Shown piece after piece: positions 28,289-37,384 of a DNA stretch of 64,000 nucleotides. Origin of the DNA: Clostridia bacterium (lineage in GTDB: Bacteria; Bacillota; Clostridia; Oscillospirales; Acutalibacteraceae); contig JAFSIV010000016.1 in the NCBI GenBank assembly GCA_017439585.1, forward strand, positions 38,648 to 102,647, given 5' to 3'. Positions within the stretch are counted from its first letter, which is position 1. Every line of letters begins with the position of its first letter. Made by a program: the position numbers and the translations under genes. Under the pieces are notes generated by a model. It did no database searches, was not told the origin of the DNA, and worked only from the letters and a program-made list of their open reading frames with translations.

Positions 28289-29206
28289 ATGCCTATTAAA
28301 ATCCCAAACGATTTACCCGCAGTTAAAACTTTAAATGACGAGAATATTTTTGTTATGACCGAAACCAGAGCCATAACTCAGGATATTCGTCCTTTAAAAA
28401 TATTGCTTTTAAATTTAATGCCTAAAAAGATTGAAACCGAAACTCAACTATCGAGGCTTCTCGGTAATTCTCCCTTGCAGGTTGATTTGGAATTTATTCA
28501 TACCAAAAGCCATAAATCAAAAAACACCTCAGCAGAGCATCTTTTTACATTTTATAAAACCTTTGACGATGTTAAGGACCGCACTTTTGACGGTATGATT
28601 ATAACAGGTGCTCCTGTTGAGCAAATGGAATTTGAAGAGGTTGAATATTGGGAAGAGCTTTGCGAGATAATGGAGTGGACTAAAACTCATGTTCATAGCA
28701 CTTTTCATATTTGTTGGGGCGCTCAGGCAGGGCTTTACTATCATTACGGTATAAAAAAATATCCGCTTGAAAGCAAGCTTTTCGGAGTTTTTCCTCATAC
28801 GGTTGATTATAAAAAATCCATTCTTTTCAGAGGTTTTGATGATGTGTTTATGGTGCCTCAATCAAGGCATACAACCGTTAAAGCAGAGGATATTAAGCTT
28901 GTAAAAGAGCTTAAAATTTTGGCCTCCTCAAAAGAGGGCGGTGTATATGCCGTTTCAACCAAAAAGGGCAAGCAAATTTTTATAACCGGTCATTCGGAGT
29001 ATGATAGAGATACATTAGCTAACGAGTATTTTAGAGATGTTAATGAAAATAAACCGATAACCATACCTAAGAATTATTTTCCTGGGGATAATCCCAAGAA
29101 AACGCCGGTGGTTTCTTGGCGGTCTCATGCTAATTTGCTTTATTCAAATTGGCTTAATTATTTCGTTTACCAAACAACGCCATACGATATCAATAAAATT
29201 CAGTAA
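28289..29206 (+). CDS. metA: Homoserine O-acyltransferase (MetA/MetAA)
   Basis: The protein has 305 residues from the ATG at 28289, which is preceded by AAGGTAGG; upstream in-frame codons lack a site. MetA signatures include [11 protein letters not shown] at the start, [20 protein letters not shown], and the nucleophile Cys in [16 protein letters not shown]. The His of GHSEYD and the [12 protein letters not shown] segment are also present. It activates homoserine for the MetY reaction; Firmicute members usually use acetyl-CoA, which matches MetY. It is the last gene before a convergent terminator. Confidence 0.93.
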   Translation: MPIKIPNDLPAVKTLNDENIFVMTETRAITQDIRPLKILLLNLMPKKIETETQLSRLLGNSPLQVDLEFIHTKSHKSKNTSAEHLFTFYKTFDDVKDRTFDGMIITGAPVEQMEFEEVEYWEELCEIMEWTKTHVHSTFHICWGAQAGLYYHYGIKKYPLESKLFGVFPHTVDYKKSILFRGFDDVFMVPQSRHTTVKAEDIKLVKELKILASSKEGGVYAVSTKKGKQIFITGHSEYDRDTLANEYFRDVNENKPITIPKNYFPGDNPKKTPVVSWRSHANLLYSNWLNYFVYQTTPYDINKIQ

Positions 29207-29225
29207 AATTCGGGTATGTTCTATT

Positions 29226-29271
29226 AAAATTAAGCGGAGATGCATATAAATTTGCATCTCCGCTTAATTTT
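29226..29271. terminator. Bidirectional terminator between metA and plsC
   Basis: AAAATTAAGCGGAGATGCA/TGCATCTCCGCTTAATTTT is a 19-bp perfect stem with an 8-nt loop and T tracts on both strands. It lies between convergent genes and overlaps the plsC stop codon. Confidence 0.93.
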
Positions 29272-30103
29272 AATATTCAAGTTTTTTAAGCACGGTTACG
29301 CCCTCTTGCATAATCTTATGTATCATATCTCCTATTTCTGTGGTAGACATTCCCTCGTATTGCTCAGGATAAATAACATCTAAAAGTCTGAACTCTATTT
29401 TAGTTGTTCTCCTGAAAGCGTTTTTAGCAATACTTTTTGTATTATTAATAGCACAAACCGCAATAGGCACCTGAGTTTTAGTTGCTATTTTAAAGCTTCC
29501 GTTTCTAAAAGGCAACAAAGTATCGTCATTATAATTAGTATACCCCTCAGGGAAAAGAGCTATCGAAGCAACCTTATTTTTAATAGTTTTAATTGCTTTT
29601 ATTATGGTCTTTGCAGCCTCGCGGTCGTTTTCTCTATCTATCGGAAAAGAATTTAAATTATGCATAGCCTTACCGATAAAAGGCATTTCTTTATAAATTT
29701 CCTTTTTACCGATAAATCCTATTCTCGCCTCTGGGAAAACCATTAGCATAATCACCGGATCAAAATTATGCTGATGATTGCAAACAAAAAGCATTTCGGT
29801 ATTTTGCGGAAGCTTTTCTATACCTTCACTTACTATCTTAACCCTCGCCGCGCCTGCTATAATCGGCAAAGTTATTTTTGCCATATAGCGAAAGAATTTT
29901 GTATTTTCGCGAGGCTCTTTTTTAGTATCTGTGAAAACAATCATACTTACAAACAAAGCGAAATGAAGCACCATAAACACTAAGAAAAATCCAATCAGCA
30001 ATACAGGAACCAGCCACCAGGAATAGCTTTGCTTTAAAATTTCGAAAAAGTTATTAAGAATTAAGACAATAACTGCGCTGAGAACAACATACGCGTAATA
30101 CAT
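29270..30103 (-). CDS. plsC: 1-Acyl-glycerol-3-phosphate acyltransferase (PlsC family)
   Basis: This is a 277-residue membrane enzyme. Two N-terminal hydrophobic helices (about residues 3-22 and 30-58) precede the acyltransferase domain. That domain has motif NHQHNFDP (HX4D), the glycerol-phosphate-binding FPIDREND, and the FPEGY block. It transfers an acyl chain to lysophosphatidate in phospholipid synthesis. AGGTG lies 5 bp before the ATG. It is the last gene of the trkA-trkH-DUF6472-plsC string. Confidence 0.87.
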   Translation of the reverse strand: MYYAYVVLSAVIVLILNNFFEILKQSYSWWLVPVLLIGFFLVFMVLHFALFVSMIVFTDTKKEPRENTKFFRYMAKITLPIIAGAARVKIVSEGIEKLPQNTEMLFVCNHQHNFDPVIMLMVFPEARIGFIGKKEIYKEMPFIGKAMHNLNSFPIDRENDREAAKTIIKAIKTIKNKVASIALFPEGYTNYNDDTLLPFRNGSFKIATKTQVPIAVCAINNTKSIAKNAFRRTTKIEFRLLDVIYPEQYEGMSTTEIGDMIHKIMQEGVTVLKKLEY

Positions 30104-30112
30104 AAAACACCT

Positions 30113-30289
30113 CTAATTCTGTTTTCTGACAATACTATATTCATCATAAAAGTTAAAGTACGGACAAGACTTATTATCACCCTTTAAAAAGCGATACATT
30201 TCATCCTCATCAAGCATAGCATCACAACAATAGCTCTCAGATTCATCATCATAAATATAGTTAGAACAGTTTTCACAAATAGTTTTCAT
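30113..30289 (-). CDS. Small DUF6472-like cysteine protein
   Basis: This 58-residue protein starts MKTICENCSNYIYDDESE and continues YCCDAMLDEDEM and CPYFNFYDEY. The spaced Cys residues (CxxC, CC, C) and the LDEDEM..FL...CPY pattern are those of the small clostridial DUF6472 family; a metal-bound fold is likely. Its ATG overlaps the trkH stop by one base (TAATG), and it ends 9 bp before plsC. Function is unknown. The coupling suggests cotranslation with TrkH. Confidence 0.8.
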   Translation of the reverse strand: MKTICENCSNYIYDDESESYCCDAMLDEDEMYRFLKGDNKSCPYFNFYDEYSIVRKQN

Positions 30290-31758
30290 TATATTCTTCT
30301 TTTCTTTTTTATCTTTTTAATTTTTATCCAAGCAGACGGAGCAAAAAGCAGAATTATCGGCAAAATTTCAAGTCGACCTAAAAGCATAGCCGCCGAAAGA
30401 ATCCATTTAGAAATTTCCGAATAACAAGAATAATTACTTGCAGGACCTACCATATCAAATCCGGGACCTATATTATTAAAACAAGCTGCCGCCGCCGAAA
30501 CATTGGTTTCTATCGAGAAATTATCTATTATACTTATACTGAAAAAGATAAGTAAAAAGCAAAGGCAATAAAGTCCTAAATAAGATGTTACATTTATAAC
30601 CGTATCCGAATCAACCGTTTTACCCTCAAATTTTACCGAGGATATAGAGCGAGTATGAAGCATTTGCCTTAAATTAGCCTTAATCTGCTTATAAAGAATT
30701 ATAACACGCGAAACCTTGATGCCACCCGCAGTTGAACCTGCGCAGGCGCCAATAAACATAATTATAAGCAAAACCGCCTTTGCTGCCGCAGGCCAAAGGT
30801 CATAATCTGCCGTTGTAAATCCTGTTGTTGAAATTATAGATGCAACCTGAAAAGCGGAAGCTCTGAGCGCATCGGCAAAGGTTTCAAATCTTTGATAAAT
30901 ATATGCTGTTATAATACCTACCGAAACCGCAACTATACCAATATAAGTCCACATTTCCTCGCTTTTAAATATCGACTTAAACTTGCGCATAAGCATTAAA
31001 TAATAAATATTAAAGTTTATACCGAAAAGAAGCATAAATACGGTAATCACCCATTGGCAATAGGGTGAATAACCTGCGAGTCCACTGGATTTTATACCAA
31101 AACCGCCCGTACCCGCAGTGCCGAAAGAATGGAAAATACTATCGAACAAAGGCATACCGCCTATTAAAAGCAACGCTATTTCAAGAAGCGTCATAAAAAC
31201 ATAAATTAGATAAAGTATTTTTGCCGTTGAGGTAATCCTTGGGACCAATTTCCCTATAATAGGACCGGGCATTTCGGCTCTCATTATATGCATAGAACGT
31301 CCCGTATCATTAGGAACAATCGCCATAACAAGCACCAAAACTCCCATACCGCCAACCCAATGAGTAAAGCTTCGCCATAAATGAATACTATAAGGCACAA
31401 CCTCAACATCCTTTATAACAGAAGCTCCCGTTGTTGTAAAACCGCTGACCGTTTCAAAAAATGCTTCGGTATAGTTTGGCAAAACGCCGCTTAAAACAAA
31501 AGGCAACGCGCCGATAGCCGACATTGCTATCCACGCAAGCGCCACAATAGCAAATCCTTCACGGGCAAAAATCGTTTTTTCCTGAGGTCTGCTTAAAATC
31601 ATTAAAAGTCCGCCTAAAACGGCAGAAATTGCAATAGTATATGCAAATTCGATAGCAGTATCTTTATAAATTAAACCGCATACAAATGGCAAAATCAAAA
31701 GAACCGATTCAAGCATCATAATTTTGCCTAGCATATAAAAAACCATTCTTCTGTTCAT
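30289..31758 (-). CDS. trkH: Trk potassium uptake system membrane subunit
   Basis: This 489-residue TrkH/KtrB-type channel has repeated M1-P-M2 units, with selectivity-filter segments GFTTTGAS, GTAGTGGFG, STTGFTT and NIGPGFD, each carrying the filter glycine. Ten to twelve hydrophobic helices span the length. It imports K+ together with the TrkA ring encoded 10 bp upstream. The C-terminus is very basic (KIKKIKKKRR). Confidence 0.95.
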   Translation of the reverse strand: MNRRMVFYMLGKIMMLESVLLILPFVCGLIYKDTAIEFAYTIAISAVLGGLLMILSRPQEKTIFAREGFAIVALAWIAMSAIGALPFVLSGVLPNYTEAFFETVSGFTTTGASVIKDVEVVPYSIHLWRSFTHWVGGMGVLVLVMAIVPNDTGRSMHIMRAEMPGPIIGKLVPRITSTAKILYLIYVFMTLLEIALLLIGGMPLFDSIFHSFGTAGTGGFGIKSSGLAGYSPYCQWVITVFMLLFGINFNIYYLMLMRKFKSIFKSEEMWTYIGIVAVSVGIITAYIYQRFETFADALRASAFQVASIISTTGFTTADYDLWPAAAKAVLLIIMFIGACAGSTAGGIKVSRVIILYKQIKANLRQMLHTRSISSVKFEGKTVDSDTVINVTSYLGLYCLCFLLIFFSISIIDNFSIETNVSAAAACFNNIGPGFDMVGPASNYSCYSEISKWILSAAMLLGRLEILPIILLFAPSAWIKIKKIKKKRRI

Positions 31759-31768
31759 TTATAATACC

Positions 31769-33127
31769 TCATTTAAGTATATCACTCAAAGTATTTATAC
31801 GCTGATTAGCCGCCAAAATTATAACTCTATCTCCTGCCAAAAGCATATCATCACCCGCGGGGATAATTGATTCTCTATCTCTCATAATACCAGCGATTAG
31901 CACATTTTTTTTGAGTTTAAGCTCCTTAAACGAAACTTTTAGCTTCGGGAAATCAGGTTTAACCTTAAATTCTAATGCCTCAACCTTATTGTCCATAATC
32001 TTATAAAGGGTTTCCATACTGCTTCCCGCTGAGTTTTCGAGGGCACGTGCATATTTAACAACCGAATCGGCAACCATTTTTTTCGGGGTTACAATACAAT
32101 CTAATCCCCAATGGTCTGCAAGAGGTATTAGCTCCTCACGGTTTACCTTTGTTACAACCTTTGGAACATTTTTAGACTGAGCAAAAGCGGAAACTAAAAT
32201 GTTTTCCTCATCCATACCGGTAAGACTTACAAAAGCATCAACCGATAAAAGACCTTCTTCTAATAAAATTTCCTGTTCAGCACCGTCTCCGTTTACGATA
32301 ACCGCCTTAGGCAAAGCCTCGCAAAGCTCCTCGCAAACCTCACGGTCGCGCTCGATAATCGTTGTGGAAATTCCTGCATTTATTAGCATTTTTGCAAGAT
32401 AATATGCAATTCTTCCGCCGCCGAGTATCATAATATTACGCGCTTTCTTTTGACCGATACCAAGCTCTTTTATAAATTTAGTAATCTCGGTATGATTAGC
32501 GCTAAGTCCTATTCTGTCTCCGCTTTTAAGAACAAATTCACCGTCAGGGATATATGCCTCGTCGCCTCTTTGAACGGCGCAAATAAGCACCTTTGCCTTA
32601 AATTTATTGCGCAAATCCGCAATTTTAACCCCATCAAGCAAGGAATCGGCTCTAAGCTTAAATTCGATAATTTCAAAGCTTCTGCCCGAAAATGTTTCTA
32701 TTTTAGCGGCAGAAGGAAGCTTTAAAATATTAAAAAGCTCGCGCGCCGCTAAAAGTTCAGGGTTTATAGCCACCGAAATATCTAATTGACTGCGCATAAA
32801 TATAAGACTATTATCGTTATATTCAGGGTTTCTGATTCGCGCCATAGTATATTTCGCGCCCATACGCTTTGCAATATAACAGCTAAGCATATTAACCTCA
32901 TCCGAATCAGTGCAAGCTACAACCAAATCCGCCTTGCTTACGCCTGCTTCCTCTAAGGTCTCGCAATCTGCACCATTACTGCAAACGCCCATAACATCAT
33001 AAATATTATTGGTTTCTTCAATAACATCAGGATTAGTATCAACCGCCATAACATTATGGCCCTCTGCTACCAAATTAGATAGAATTGTTAAACCTATTTT
33101 GCCGCAACCCACAACAATAATATTCAT
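31769..33127 (-). CDS. trkA: Trk system potassium regulatory subunit
   Basis: This 452-residue cytoplasmic protein has two RCK units. Rossmann domain 1 starts MNIIVVGCGKIGLTILSNL and domain 2 starts ARNIMILGGGRIAYYLAKML near residue 225. Both bear the GxGxxG nucleotide motif and a distal acid, and each is followed by a TrkA-C regulatory domain (about residues 135-220 and 370-452). It gates TrkH by NAD(H)/ATP binding. It is the first gene of the operon. Confidence 0.95.
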   Translation of the reverse strand: MNIIVVGCGKIGLTILSNLVAEGHNVMAVDTNPDVIEETNNIYDVMGVCSNGADCETLEEAGVSKADLVVACTDSDEVNMLSCYIAKRMGAKYTMARIRNPEYNDNSLIFMRSQLDISVAINPELLAARELFNILKLPSAAKIETFSGRSFEIIEFKLRADSLLDGVKIADLRNKFKAKVLICAVQRGDEAYIPDGEFVLKSGDRIGLSANHTEITKFIKELGIGQKKARNIMILGGGRIAYYLAKMLINAGISTTIIERDREVCEELCEALPKAVIVNGDGAEQEILLEEGLLSVDAFVSLTGMDEENILVSAFAQSKNVPKVVTKVNREELIPLADHWGLDCIVTPKKMVADSVVKYARALENSAGSSMETLYKIMDNKVEALEFKVKPDFPKLKVSFKELKLKKNVLIAGIMRDRESIIPAGDDMLLAGDRVIILAANQRINTLSDILK

Positions 33128-33202
33128 TTAAAATCCTCCACAATTTAAGCAAACATGAATAATCCAAACCTGATTTTAGAGGTAGGATTTTAGTCTTTGC
33201 TT

Positions 33203-33244
33203 AAAAAAACTGTATAGATATTAACATTAATACCTATACAGTTT
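33203..33244 (-). terminator. Terminator after the cation antiporter gene
   Basis: AAACTGTATAG/CTATACAGTTT forms an 11-bp stem with a 16-nt loop. In minus-strand sense it ends in a TTTTTTT tract, about 50 bp after the antiporter stop. Confidence 0.82.
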
Positions 33245-33295
33245 AACACCAAATCACAAAATTTACAACATTAATCTATAAATTGACTTAAAATA

Positions 33296-34576
33296 TTAAG
33301 CTTTTTGCTCTAAGTTTTCTAACTTTCGCGCACTGGTTTTACCCTCAGGCTTAATTTCACCTGCTTTAAACAGAGAAACCTTAGTAAGATACGGACCTAC
33401 AAGCTCATAAATAAGCACCGAGAACAAGGTTATATTGGCAACAACCGTACCTAGTTCACCAAGCTGTTCAGCCTTCATAGCCATTCCGAGAGCAACACCT
33501 GCCTGCGGAAAAAGGGTTACACCTAAATATTTAATGATATTTTTATCGCATTTAACAGATACAGAGCTTGTATATGCGCCGAAATATTTACCAATACAAC
33601 GGGAAATAATATATACTCCTCCTATAAGCACAATTATCGGGTCTTTAAAGAGAGAAAGCTTTAATTCTGCACCGCTTAAAACGAAAAAAAGTATGAAAAT
33701 GGGAGCAGTCCAACGGTCAATTCTGTCCATAAGTTCTTCAGAGAAATCACAAATATTACAAAACACTGTGCCTAACATCATACAAACCAAGAGAGACGAA
33801 AAGGCAATATGTATACCGAAAACTTTAAATTCAAGCATTGATAATGCCACGGTTGAAAGCACAAAGGTTACACTCATTGCAAGACGCTTTGAACGGGAAT
33901 GGAAAAATCTTTCGAAAAAGCTGAACAAAAGCCCCATAACAAAGCCCATTCCTAAGGATAATACAACCTCTAATAAAGGCTCTAAAATAACCGAAATTAA
34001 ATCAACCTTGCCCGAAATCATTGCTTTTGCAACACCAAAGGATACCGCAAACAACACAAGTCCTACCGCATCATCGAGAGCTACAATCGGCAACAAAATA
34101 TCAGTTAAAGGACCTTTTGCTTTATACTGGCGAACTACCATTAAAGTTGCTGCCGGCGCGGTTGCAGATGCAACAGCACCCAAAATTATAGCCGAGGGAA
34201 GAGGCAATTTATCAGGGATAATAAAATGAAGACCGATTAAAGCGAGGTCAACTATAATCGTTGTAAAAACTGCTTGAATAATACCTATAACAGTCGCTTG
34301 CTTGCCGATTTTTTTAAGCTGAGCCAAACGAAACTCATTACCGATAGAAAAAGCGATAAAGCCTAATGCCACATCGGAAATTATACCTAAATCTTCAATT
34401 TCTTTAAAGCTTGTAAACCCTAGTCCCGAAAAATCAAAAGCTCCCAAGAGATAAGGACCTATTAAAATTCCGGCAACCAGATATGCAGTTACCGCAGGAA
34501 GCTTTAAAAGCTTAGCCAAGCGCGACAGCATAAGACCACTGAAAAGAGCCACAGATAAACACATTAAAATTCGCAT
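33296..34576 (-). CDS. Cation:proton antiporter (CPA2, KefB/NapA-like)
   Basis: This 426-residue, 12-13-helix Na+/H+ exchanger-domain protein shows characteristic segments: KLPAVTAYLVAGILIGP (helix 2), GFIAFSIGNEF, and ASATAPAATLMVVRQYKAKGP. The last is followed by LPIVALDDAVGLVLFA, where the DD pair is the ion/proton-binding aspartate site. There is no C-terminal RCK/TrkA-N domain, unlike KefB/KefC. The neighbouring trkAH genes make a K+ or Na+ homeostasis role likely. Confidence 0.88.
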   Translation of the reverse strand: MRILMCLSVALFSGLMLSRLAKLLKLPAVTAYLVAGILIGPYLLGAFDFSGLGFTSFKEIEDLGIISDVALGFIAFSIGNEFRLAQLKKIGKQATVIGIIQAVFTTIIVDLALIGLHFIIPDKLPLPSAIILGAVASATAPAATLMVVRQYKAKGPLTDILLPIVALDDAVGLVLFAVSFGVAKAMISGKVDLISVILEPLLEVVLSLGMGFVMGLLFSFFERFFHSRSKRLAMSVTFVLSTVALSMLEFKVFGIHIAFSSLLVCMMLGTVFCNICDFSEELMDRIDRWTAPIFILFFVLSGAELKLSLFKDPIIVLIGGVYIISRCIGKYFGAYTSSVSVKCDKNIIKYLGVTLFPQAGVALGMAMKAEQLGELGTVVANITLFSVLIYELVGPYLTKVSLFKAGEIKPEGKTSARKLENLEQKA

Positions 34577-34693
34577 AAAATTTCACCTTGCCACCCTTAA
34601 ATACTGATAAAATTTTACTCCTATTTAATATGAAAATCAATAGTTAATTTGACATATTTTGCAGTATTTTAAAAGGTTTTTTCGGTTAAATTT

Positions 34694-34726
34694 AAATGAC
34701 ACCTTCAAAATTTGAAGATGCCATTT
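34694..34726 (-). terminator. Probable terminator of mazF
   Basis: An imperfect inverted repeat AAATGACACCTTCA/TTGAAGATGCCATTT lies 7 bp after the mazF stop. It has two mismatches in the stem and a moderate T tract. Confidence 0.6.
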
Positions 34727-34732
34727 AATAAA

Positions 34733-35077
34733 TTATCCTAATCCGAAGCTCACGCTAAGCGCTTTATCCACCATACCCATTGAAGCGCCGTCAAGTGTTC
34801 CCATTTTTTCTTTAAGCCTTTGTTTATCAATGGTTCTCACCTGTTCGAGCAAAACTATTGAGTCTTTTGCGAGACCGCAATCACTCGCTTCAACCGAGAT
34901 ATGAGTTGGAAGCTTAGTTTTATCGCGTTGGCTTGTTATCGCCGCCGCAATAACGGTTGGACTATAACGGTTGCCAACATTATTTTGTATTATAAGTACC
35001 GGTCTAACTCCGCCTTGCTCGGAGCCTACAACGGGACTTAAATCTGCGTAGTAAATTTCACCGCGTTTTATATTCAT
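34733..35077 (-). CDS. mazF: MazF/PemK-type mRNA interferase (EndoA-like)
   Basis: This is a 114-residue toxin-family protein. It has the MazF start [30 protein letters not shown], with the conserved R in QGGVRP. The T/S-containing [14 protein letters not shown] strand and the [22 protein letters not shown] segment are those of Bacillus EndoA-like endoribonucleases. These normally pair with a small antitoxin (MazE/EndoAI) encoded directly upstream. The 173 bp upstream hold no such frame, so the antitoxin is missing, elsewhere or unneeded. Confidence 0.9.
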   Translation of the reverse strand: MNIKRGEIYYADLSPVVGSEQGGVRPVLIIQNNVGNRYSPTVIAAAITSQRDKTKLPTHISVEASDCGLAKDSIVLLEQVRTIDKQRLKEKMGTLDGASMGMVDKALSVSFGLG

Positions 35078-35250
35078 TACTGTTTCACACTCTCAAAACT
35101 AAACTTGTAATTATATTGTTGCCGATTAGCTTCCAAAATAATCAAAGTTTAACAGATTTTTTCTTTCCATACTATGAAAAAATCTTTATCAATGTGAAAC
35201 GGGTATGGATTAACGAGTATTTTAACAATGTTCTGATAAAAAATATAGAT

Positions 35251-36471
35251 TTAATTTACTGCGTTATTTGAACTAACGGTTATTTTTGCGCTGTATAATT
35301 TACCGTCTCGGTAAACCTTTAATTTAACCGTTTGACCCGGAACGCAATCTCTTACTGCGTCTTCAAGCTTAGTATATTCCTTTATTTCAATGCCATTAAA
35401 TTCGGTTATAATATCGCCTTTTAAAAGTCCTGCCTCCTTTGCCGGACTATTCTCCGCAACAGTAAGCACAACTGCACCTGCGGGGAAACCATAATATTCA
35501 AGCACTTCGGCGGTATATTTTTCACTTATTGAAATTCCGATATAAGGCTCAGGTGAGTTTTCTTTTGAAATAATATTATCGCAGATTTTTTTAACTGTAT
35601 TAGAGGGGATTGCAAAACCCATACCCTCAAATTCTTCTGCTACTATTTTAGAACTGTTTATACCAACGAGGCGTCCCTTTGAGTTAACTAATGCACCGCC
35701 TGAGTTTCCTGGGTTTATAGCAGCATCGGTTTGAATGAGTTTAATATCACTGTCAGACGAAACAACGCGATTGAGTCCACTTATAACACCATAAGTTACG
35801 CTATCCATAAATTCAAGTCCGCCGGGACTTCCAACCGTTATAACATACTGACCTACTTTAAGCGAGTCGGAATCGGCAAATTCAATGGGAGTGAGGTTCT
35901 TTGCATCTATTTTAAGAACGGCTAAGTCCGAAGAAATATTATATCCAACAAGCGTAGCATTGTATGCGGTTTCACTATCATTATCCATAAAAATTTCTAT
36001 TTTAGAGGAACTGTTGCCTAGGGTTGAGCTTATAACATGATAGTTTGTTATAATATATCCGTCCTTAGTATAAACAACACCACTTCCGCTTCCGCTTGCT
36101 TCACTGGTGCCGCCAAAGAAGTTCATAACCGAGGTGGTTGTTCTGATACCAACAACACTAGGTGTAACCTTTTTCGCAACCGCTTCAACCACTGTTTCGG
36201 CAGTTTCATCAACATTTATGTTTACATTTTTATTGGTTGTTGTTCCAATATCTGATATTTGGGGTGAATCAGAACCCGAAACAATACTGCTAACAACAAA
36301 CGAAATAAGCCCGCCGCTTACAGTACCTATAATAAGAGAGAGTATACAAGCTATAACAACAACACCTATTGAAAAACCTAAATTCTTTTTACTTTTTTTA
36401 GGCTTTTTGGGTTTTTGATAGCTATAATCAGGTGTATCGTTTGTATTAGGGAAATTGTTGTATTCTTCCAT
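35251..36471 (-). CDS. htrA: HtrA/DegP-like membrane-anchored serine protease
   Basis: This 406-residue protein has a basic cytoplasmic N-terminus (about residues 1-30), one membrane helix (about 32-62) and a trypsin-like domain. The triad is H145 (ITNYHVI), D182 (SDLAVLKI) and S257 (NPGNSGGAL). A single PDZ domain (about 310-400) contains SPAKEAGLLKGDIITEFNG. It degrades or refolds exported proteins at the membrane. The layout matches Bacillus HtrA/YycK-type proteases. It is divergent from the deacetylase gene at 36621. Confidence 0.93.
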   Translation of the reverse strand: MEEYNNFPNTNDTPDYSYQKPKKPKKSKKNLGFSIGVVVIACILSLIIGTVSGGLISFVVSSIVSGSDSPQISDIGTTTNKNVNINVDETAETVVEAVAKKVTPSVVGIRTTTSVMNFFGGTSEASGSGSGVVYTKDGYIITNYHVISSTLGNSSSKIEIFMDNDSETAYNATLVGYNISSDLAVLKIDAKNLTPIEFADSDSLKVGQYVITVGSPGGLEFMDSVTYGVISGLNRVVSSDSDIKLIQTDAAINPGNSGGALVNSKGRLVGINSSKIVAEEFEGMGFAIPSNTVKKICDNIISKENSPEPYIGISISEKYTAEVLEYYGFPAGAVVLTVAENSPAKEAGLLKGDIITEFNGIEIKEYTKLEDAVRDCVPGQTVKLKVYRDGKLYSAKITVSSNNAVN

Positions 36472-36620
36472 AATATCCTCCGTTTTTAAAGTTTGATTTA
36501 TTTTATAGTTATTTTATTTCAAATTTTAGTAAAATATGTGAATTTTCGGTAAACTTTGCGTAATATAATACAAGCCAAAGCTCATATTGATTACTAAACA
36601 AATTAAAAAGGGTGAAAAAT

Positions 36621-37140
36621 ATGAAGCTTTTTATTGTAACAAAAAAGCAAATAATGCTAATGATATGCTTGGTTTTAGGTGTAACGGTTACGGTGGTGGG
36701 CTCGGTCAGTGTTTTCGCAAATACAGACCGAAAGCTGCCTATTTACTGCGTTCAGACCGATAAAAAACAGGTCGCAATTTCTTTCGATGCAGCTTGGGGA
36801 AATGACGATACCGAGCAGCTTATAAAAATTTTAAAGGAATATGATGTTCCGGCAACATTTTTTGTAGTTGGTGCGTGGGTGGATAAATATCCCGAATCGG
36901 TTAAAGCTTTATCAGATGCAGGGCATCAAATCCAAAACCATTCTAACACACATCCTCACATGACGCAACTATCAAAAACACAAATTATTGATGAATTAGA
37001 AAGCTGCAATAAAAAAATTGCCGATATAACCGGCAAAACACCAACGCTTTTGCGCGCGCCGTATGGCGACTATGATAATGTTGTTTTAGAAACAACCAAA
37101 GAGCTTAAAATGGATACGATTCAATGGGATGTTGATAGTT
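36621..37140 (+). pseudogene. Polysaccharide deacetylase, 5' part interrupted by the 13-kb element
   Basis: The frame starts at ATG 36621 with AAGGGTG upstream. It codes a signal/anchor helix (residues 10-33) and a NodB (CE4) domain with SFDAAWG (D56), HSNTH (H107, H111) and RAPYGDYD (R145). Homology stops after IQWDVDS at codon 173, and ten foreign codons lead to a stop at 37169. The missing C-terminus (SLDWKDNATP onward) occurs in frame at 50134 and again at 51787. Excision of 37134-50133 would restore about 256 codons. The product would deacetylate peptidoglycan or a similar glycan outside the cell. Confidence 0.92.
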
Positions 37141-37293
37141 CCGCAACAATTGGAAACCCGCATAAATAAAGTGATTGTGGGTCTTTATCAAATTGCAAAT
37201 ACTCTTGAGGATTACACACCTAACCATTCACAGTTTATGGTGGTTATTGGTCGATTTTTACAATCGCTTGCAAACAAACTTGTTTTTTGGTGA
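37129..37293 (+). CDS. Small open frame across attL, doubtful
   Basis: A 54-codon frame begins at ATG 37129 inside the deacetylase and runs across the junction into the element (LETRINKVIVGLYQIANTL...LANKLVFW). In the excised circle the same frame would begin at an ATG at 50129-50131, giving MGIVPQQ in place of MLIVPQQ. No ribosome site is visible in either configuration, and no family is recognised. Confidence 0.25.
   Translation: MLIVPQQLETRINKVIVGLYQIANTLEDYTPNHSQFMVVIGRFLQSLANKLVFW
37131..37147 (+). other. attL: left junction of the integrated element
   Basis: Deacetylase sequence GTT is joined through the core GATAGTT (37134-37140) to CCGCAAC (37141-37147). CCGCAAC is the right arm of the reconstructed attP palindrome. 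Confidence 0.85.
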
Positions 37294-37299
37294 ATAAAG

Positions 37300-37329
37300 T
37301 TGCAAAAAAGGTTGTTAATGGTGTATAAT
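37300..37329 (+). promoter_or_regulatory. Promoter of the left-end nuclease-like gene
   Basis: TTGCAA (37300-37305) and TATAAT (37324-37329) are 18 bp apart, about 55 bp before the start codon at 37385. Confidence 0.7.
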
Positions 37330-37384
37330 TAATTAGAATAGAAGTTATAAATTGGTTATGATGTTTAAAAAAGGAAGGTATTAT

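Noticed and set aside
35154-35193. AGATTTTTTC/GAAAAAATCT hairpin as a firm terminator of htrA
   Set aside because: The stem is almost all A-T and lies about 60 bp from the gene end, so it is too weak to call.
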